Origin: Bacteroidota bacterium
Lineage (GTDB): Bacteria; Bacteroidota; Bacteroidia; Chitinophagales; LD1
Length of the DNA stretch: 7,595 nucleotides
Reading direction: 5' to 3'
Assembly (NCBI GenBank): GCA_023428205.1
Contig: JAEYZB010000286.1
Location: 1-7,595, forward strand
This document shows, in pieces, positions 5,785 to 7,595 of this stretch. Under the pieces are notes generated by a model that worked only from the letters and a program-made list of their open reading frames with translations, made no database searches and was not told the origin of the DNA. How positions within the stretch are numbered: position 1 is the first letter of the stretch; each line of letters opens with the position of its first letter. The position numbers were made by a program, and so were the translations under genes.

Positions 5785-6540
5785 ATGCTATACAATTCTG
5801 ACTGGTATTGGGGGTTGATGATACCGAGTATGTTCATCAGTCCTTTTCTCTTTCTTTATTTTTTAGGCAAGCATTCTTTAAGTAAAAGCGATTTATTAGG
5901 CGAAGTACTTAGTGTTTTGATAGTTGCTTGGCTTGGTTCGCTTGTTGTAGCAAAGCTTGATTTTTGGTTTGACCCAACAGTAACGATAACTCCTTCTTTA
6001 AAGAATTATTTTCATCTGTTTTTTCAAGGGCAACGTTGGGACGGAGCTCTCTTGTTTTCTTTGTTGTATATTTTAGGGTGGTTGGGGCGTAAAATGAAAG
6101 TGTCAGAACACTTGCGTTTCACAGATTCGGCAACACTCACAATTTGCTTTTTGTATTGTATAGGAAAGGTCGGGTGCTTTTTAGCAGGGCATAATTCGGA
6201 ATGCTCGGGAACTGTATCGAATTTGCCTTGGGCGGTACATTTACCAAATCTGCCAAACACCTATCACCCAAGACAAATCTATGACAGTTTGTTTCACTTG
6301 GTGTTATTTTTTGTTCTATTCTATGTCTATAAGCGAAAACTAAAATTTCACGGAGAAATAACTCTAATTTATCTCATTGTTTCCCCTGTTTATTGCTTTT
6401 TTTCAGAGTATTTAAGTTACAATCCTAAAATTCTATTTGGTCTTGCTTCGGGACAAATTATTGATATTATAATCTTAATTATTGGCGTTTCGTTTATAGG
6501 ATACAAATACCAAAAACATAAAACGGAACTGATTGTATAG
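5785..6540 (+). CDS. Divergent Lgt-like (prolipoprotein diacylglyceryl transferase family) membrane protein
   Basis: A 251-residue polytopic membrane protein that aligns by eye along the length of Lgt, the enzyme that moves diacylglyceryl from phosphatidylglycerol to the lipobox cysteine. Recognisable blocks are DWYWGLM (6-12; Lgt WYG), RWDG (84-87; Lgt VWDGG), GKVGCFLAGH (127-136; Lgt signature GR.GNF.NG), NLPWAVHLP (146-154), HPRQIYD (161-167; Lgt HPSQLYE), SEY (207-209) and GQI (223-225; Lgt GQI). Key positions have changed. The SFHGG histidine (E. coli His103) is absent after RWDG, the signature Arg (Arg143) is Lys128 and its Asn is Cys131, and the Arg of FRIIVEF (Arg239) is Cys204, while the Glu (Glu243) remains as Glu208. 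It may be inactive, altered in substrate, or a partner protein. It follows a lipoprotein gene by 31 bp, and a strong hairpin lies directly after its stop. Confidence 0.78.
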   Translation: MLYNSDWYWGLMIPSMFISPFLFLYFLGKHSLSKSDLLGEVLSVLIVAWLGSLVVAKLDFWFDPTVTITPSLKNYFHLFFQGQRWDGALLFSLLYILGWLGRKMKVSEHLRFTDSATLTICFLYCIGKVGCFLAGHNSECSGTVSNLPWAVHLPNLPNTYHPRQIYDSLFHLVLFFVLFYVYKRKLKFHGEITLIYLIVSPVYCFFSEYLSYNPKILFGLASGQIIDIIILIIGVSFIGYKYQKHKTELIV

Positions 6541-6569
6541 TTTTGTTCGATTTGATAAAATGAACAAAA
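6541..6569 (+). terminator. Stem-loop directly after the Lgt-like gene
   Basis: TTTTGTTC (6541-6548) pairs perfectly with GAACAAAA (6562-6569). Inside, ATTT pairs with AAAT around a GATA loop, with a single bulged G, giving a stem of about 12 bp. It begins at the base after the stop codon. The stem is AT-rich with its own T- and A-runs and could end transcription on either strand, though no separate downstream U-tract follows. Confidence 0.5.
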
Positions 6570-6694
6570 CAACAACCCGAGATAATATCACTACCGATAA
6601 CAGCAGTTTGGTGCAATGCGGGGCAAAGTCGTTTTCTGAAAGTGTATGTTTCTTTTCTTAGTTTTGTACCGCTTGGAAAGTTTGCGCCCCCGCT

Positions 6695-6725
6695 GTCTCA
6701 AGTTTAGCGCAGCGTAACTTGGGAC
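6695..6725 (+). repeat. Palindrome with CAAGTTT / GTAACTTG arms, long form
   Basis: GTCTCAAGTT (6695-6704) pairs with AACTTGGGAC (6716-6725) in ten pairs, one of them a G-U wobble in + strand RNA. The loop TAGCGCAGCGT can itself pair partly (CGC-A-GCG). The arms CAAGTTT and GTAACTTG recur in the next hairpin. Confidence 0.7.
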
Positions 6726-6734
6726 AATAAATAA

Positions 6735-6753
6735 GGCAAGTTTGTAACTTGCC
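6735..6753 (+). repeat. Palindrome with CAAGTTT / GTAACTTG arms, short form
   Basis: GGCAAGTT (6735-6742) and AACTTGCC (6746-6753) form a perfect 8-bp stem with a 3-nt loop. Its CAAGTTT and GTAACTTG halves are identical to those of the hairpin at 6695-6725, but the 8-base insert between them is gone. The two look like two forms of the same palindromic repeat. Confidence 0.75.
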
Positions 6754-6783
6754 ATAAGGGAAAAGGAAATGGTGCGAAAAAAC

Positions 6784-6802
6784 AAGTAGGGTTTACCTAC
6801 TT
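6784..6802 (+). repeat. Hairpin 1 inside the foldback
   Basis: AAGTAGG (6784-6790) and CCTACTT (6796-6802) form a perfect 7-bp stem with the loop GTTTA. Its left half is also part of the outer arm of the large foldback. Confidence 0.65.
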
Positions 6803-6813
6803 CCTACACATTG

Positions 6814-6838
6814 GGCGCGAGTCTTTTGGGCTCGTGCC
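6814..6838 (+). repeat. Hairpin 2 inside the foldback
   Basis: GGCGCGAGTC (6814-6823) pairs with GGCTCGTGCC (6829-6838) over ten positions around a TTTTG loop. Two of the pairs are G-U wobbles on the + strand, and these would be A-C mismatches on the other strand, so an RNA read from the + strand folds better. Confidence 0.65.
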
Positions 6839-6869
6839 TGCTTGCCAAACATACACCTTTTTTCTTTCC

Positions 6870-6892
6870 GCACGAGTGAAAAACACTCGCGC
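6870..6892 (+). repeat. Hairpin 3 inside the foldback
   Basis: GCACGAGTG (6870-6878) pairs with CACTCGCGC (6884-6892) around five A residues, with one A-C mismatch on this strand. Its reverse complement matches hairpin 2 at 19 of 23 positions, so hairpins 2 and 3 are an inverted pair. Confidence 0.65.
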
Positions 6893-6899
6893 TAATGTG

Positions 6900-6964
6900 G
6901 GCATCAGTGGTCGGTAAATTTTCACTTTCCTTTCCTATTTACCGTTTATCCTGCTCGTTTTTTC
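6900..6964 (+). repeat. 65-bp dispersed repeat, copy B
   Basis: This is the second copy of the unit at 3838-3902, with four substitutions and no gaps, in direct orientation and 3062 bp apart. Here its T-run end (6958-6964) forms part of the right arm of the large foldback, which copy A lacks. It ends 73 bp before the rpoD -7 element. Confidence 0.85.
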
Positions 6965-7037
6965 ACACCATTTCATTTGATGAGAATACAAAATTTGCTA
7001 TCCCGATTATATAATTAAAAAAACGGGAAAAAATGTG

Positions 7038-7045
7038 TACGTTTG
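7038..7045 (+). promoter_or_regulatory. Bacteroidota -7 promoter element of rpoD
   Basis: TACGTTTG is a perfect TAnnTTTG match, ending 28 nt before the chosen ATG at 7074. No exact TTG -33 box lies at the usual distance; the upstream sequence is AT-rich. The same octamer is seen before the hydroxylase gene on the other strand. Confidence 0.55.
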
Positions 7046-7073
7046 CGCACTTAAATTTCAGCAATCGATGGGA

Positions 7074-7595
7074 ATGCGCCAGCTCAAAATAACCAAGTCA
7101 ATCACCAATAGGGAGAGTGCTTCGTTAGAAAAATACTTACAAGAGATAGGAAAAGTGGATTTGATTACTGCCGAAGAAGAGGTGGTTTTAGCCAAGAAAA
7201 TAAAAATGGGCGACCCGACAGCCCTTGAAAAACTGACAAAAGCGAACTTGCGTTTCGTGGTATCGGTTGCAAAACAATACCAAAACCAAGGATTGAGTTT
7301 ACCCGATTTGATTAACGAAGGAAACTTAGGATTGATTAAAGCGGCTCAACGTTTTGACGAAACGAAAGGTTTCAAATTCATTTCATATGCAGTTTGGTGG
7401 ATTCGCCAGTCTATTTTACAGGCTTTGGCAGAACAATCGCGTATCGTGCGTTTGCCATTGAACAAAGTAGGTTCATTGACCAAAATCAACAAAGCTTTCC
7501 AGTCACTTGAGCAAGAATTTGAACGCGAACCATCGCCCGAAGAATTAGCAACAATGCTGGGTGTGGAAGAAGATGAAGTGCGTACAACATTAGGA
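7074..7595 (+). CDS. rpoD: Primary sigma factor RpoD/SigA, 3' end outside the window
   Basis: This is the housekeeping sigma factor of RNA polymerase, which recognises the promoters of most genes. The first 174 residues are visible; Bacteroidota homologues are usually about 285-290. The protein starts directly at region 1.2 ([15 protein letters not shown]), with no long region 1.1, as is usual in this phylum. Region 2 is intact: [20 protein letters not shown], then [20 protein letters not shown] (core binding, 2.1-2.2) and [20 protein letters not shown] (-10 recognition and melting, 2.3-2.4). Region 3 begins with RIVRLPLNK and continues to the window edge. I chose the ATG at 7074 because MRQLKITK is the strongly conserved N-terminus of this family; an in-frame ATG at 7068 would add only Met-Gly. 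It has its own -7 element and a hairpin-rich upstream region. Confidence 0.96.
   Translation, partial: MRQLKITKSITNRESASLEKYLQEIGKVDLITAEEEVVLAKKIKMGDPTALEKLTKANLRFVVSVAKQYQNQGLSLPDLINEGNLGLIKAAQRFDETKGFKFISYAVWWIRQSILQALAEQSRIVRLPLNKVGSLTKINKAFQSLEQEFEREPSPEELATMLGVEEDEVRTTLG

Larger units (their letters stand above)
6570..6765. other. Hairpin-rich intergenic stretch
   Basis: I see no credible gene. GCGGGGCAAA (6618-6627) can pair with TTTGCGCCCCCGC (6681-6693) if three bases bulge. GTGTATGTTT (6642-6651) is the exact complement of AAACATACAC at 6847-6856, about 200 bp away. Two related hairpins (6695-6725 and 6735-6753) are listed separately. The whole block 6541-7073 (533 bp) contains only the terminator-like stem, these hairpins, the large foldback, repeat copy B, and the rpoD promoter. 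Confidence 0.55.
6766..6974 (+). repeat. Large foldback element of about 210 bp upstream of rpoD
   Basis: The outer arms are 6766-6790 and 6950-6974, 25 nt each. They pair at 22 Watson-Crick positions plus one G-U wobble, with the shared core G(A)6 against (T)6C. The middle arms are GCGCGAGT (6815-6822) with ACTCGCGC (6885-6892), flanked by ACATT (6808-6812) with AATGT (6894-6898). The inner arms are CTCGTGC (6831-6837) with GCACGAG (6870-6876). Three local hairpins sit inside the same bases, so local and long-range folds compete. The right outer arm overlaps the end of repeat copy B. It may be a MITE-like or REP-derived element or a structured RNA; no transposase is present. Confidence 0.7.

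Noticed and set aside
6591..6785. A 64-codon - strand reading frame in the hairpin-rich block
   Set aside because: It runs through several palindromes, has basic low-information sequence, and shows no relation to a known protein.
6695..6892. CRISPR-like array suggested by repeated short palindromes
   Set aside because: The units differ in sequence and spacing, there are no uniform spacers, and no cas genes are present.
7068..7073. Alternative rpoD start at 7068
   Set aside because: It adds only Met-Gly before the conserved MRQLKITK N-terminus, so the second ATG is the better start.

Overview
The window looks like a chromosomal segment from a member of the Bacteroidota. The evidence is a short primary sigma factor beginning MRQLKITK, an HU-CCDC81/SPOR fusion protein typical of that phylum, a DarA-type flavoprotein of the kind used for resorcinol/flexirubin lipids, and perfect TAnnTTTG promoter -7 elements. 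There are eight protein genes. The first (EamA) and last (rpoD) run off the window edges. I see no rRNA, tRNA, CRISPR array or transposase.

Left part (1-1907, + strand): the C-terminal bulk of an EamA/DMT-type membrane transporter is followed after 15 bp by a membrane protein that carries two HU-like domains in the cytoplasm and a SPOR peptidoglycan-binding domain outside. Next, converging from the - strand (1957-3786), come a DarA-like aromatising flavoprotein and a fatty-acid-hydroxylase/sterol-desaturase family membrane enzyme. The latter has its own promoter-like element.

Middle (3787-4356): 570 bp without a gene. It holds copy A of a 65-bp repeat and a cluster of palindromic GC-rich modules, two inverted and one direct.

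Cassette (4357-6540, + strand): two small overlapping ORFs (ATGA overlap; cysteine-rich, the first with an N-terminal hydrophobic segment), a 262-aa lipoprotein, and a divergent Lgt-like integral membrane protein. This last protein keeps the Lgt fold signatures but lacks the expected histidine and two arginines of the known enzyme. A strong hairpin follows its stop codon. The pairing of a lipoprotein with a degenerate lipoprotein-acylating homologue is the most original content here.

Right part (6541-7595): about 530 bp without a gene, filled with hairpins. These include a large foldback of about 210 bp whose arms can pair either locally or at long range, and copy B of the 65-bp repeat in the same orientation as copy A. 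The two copies bracket the whole cassette. After a perfect -7 element comes the primary sigma factor gene, cut by the window end.
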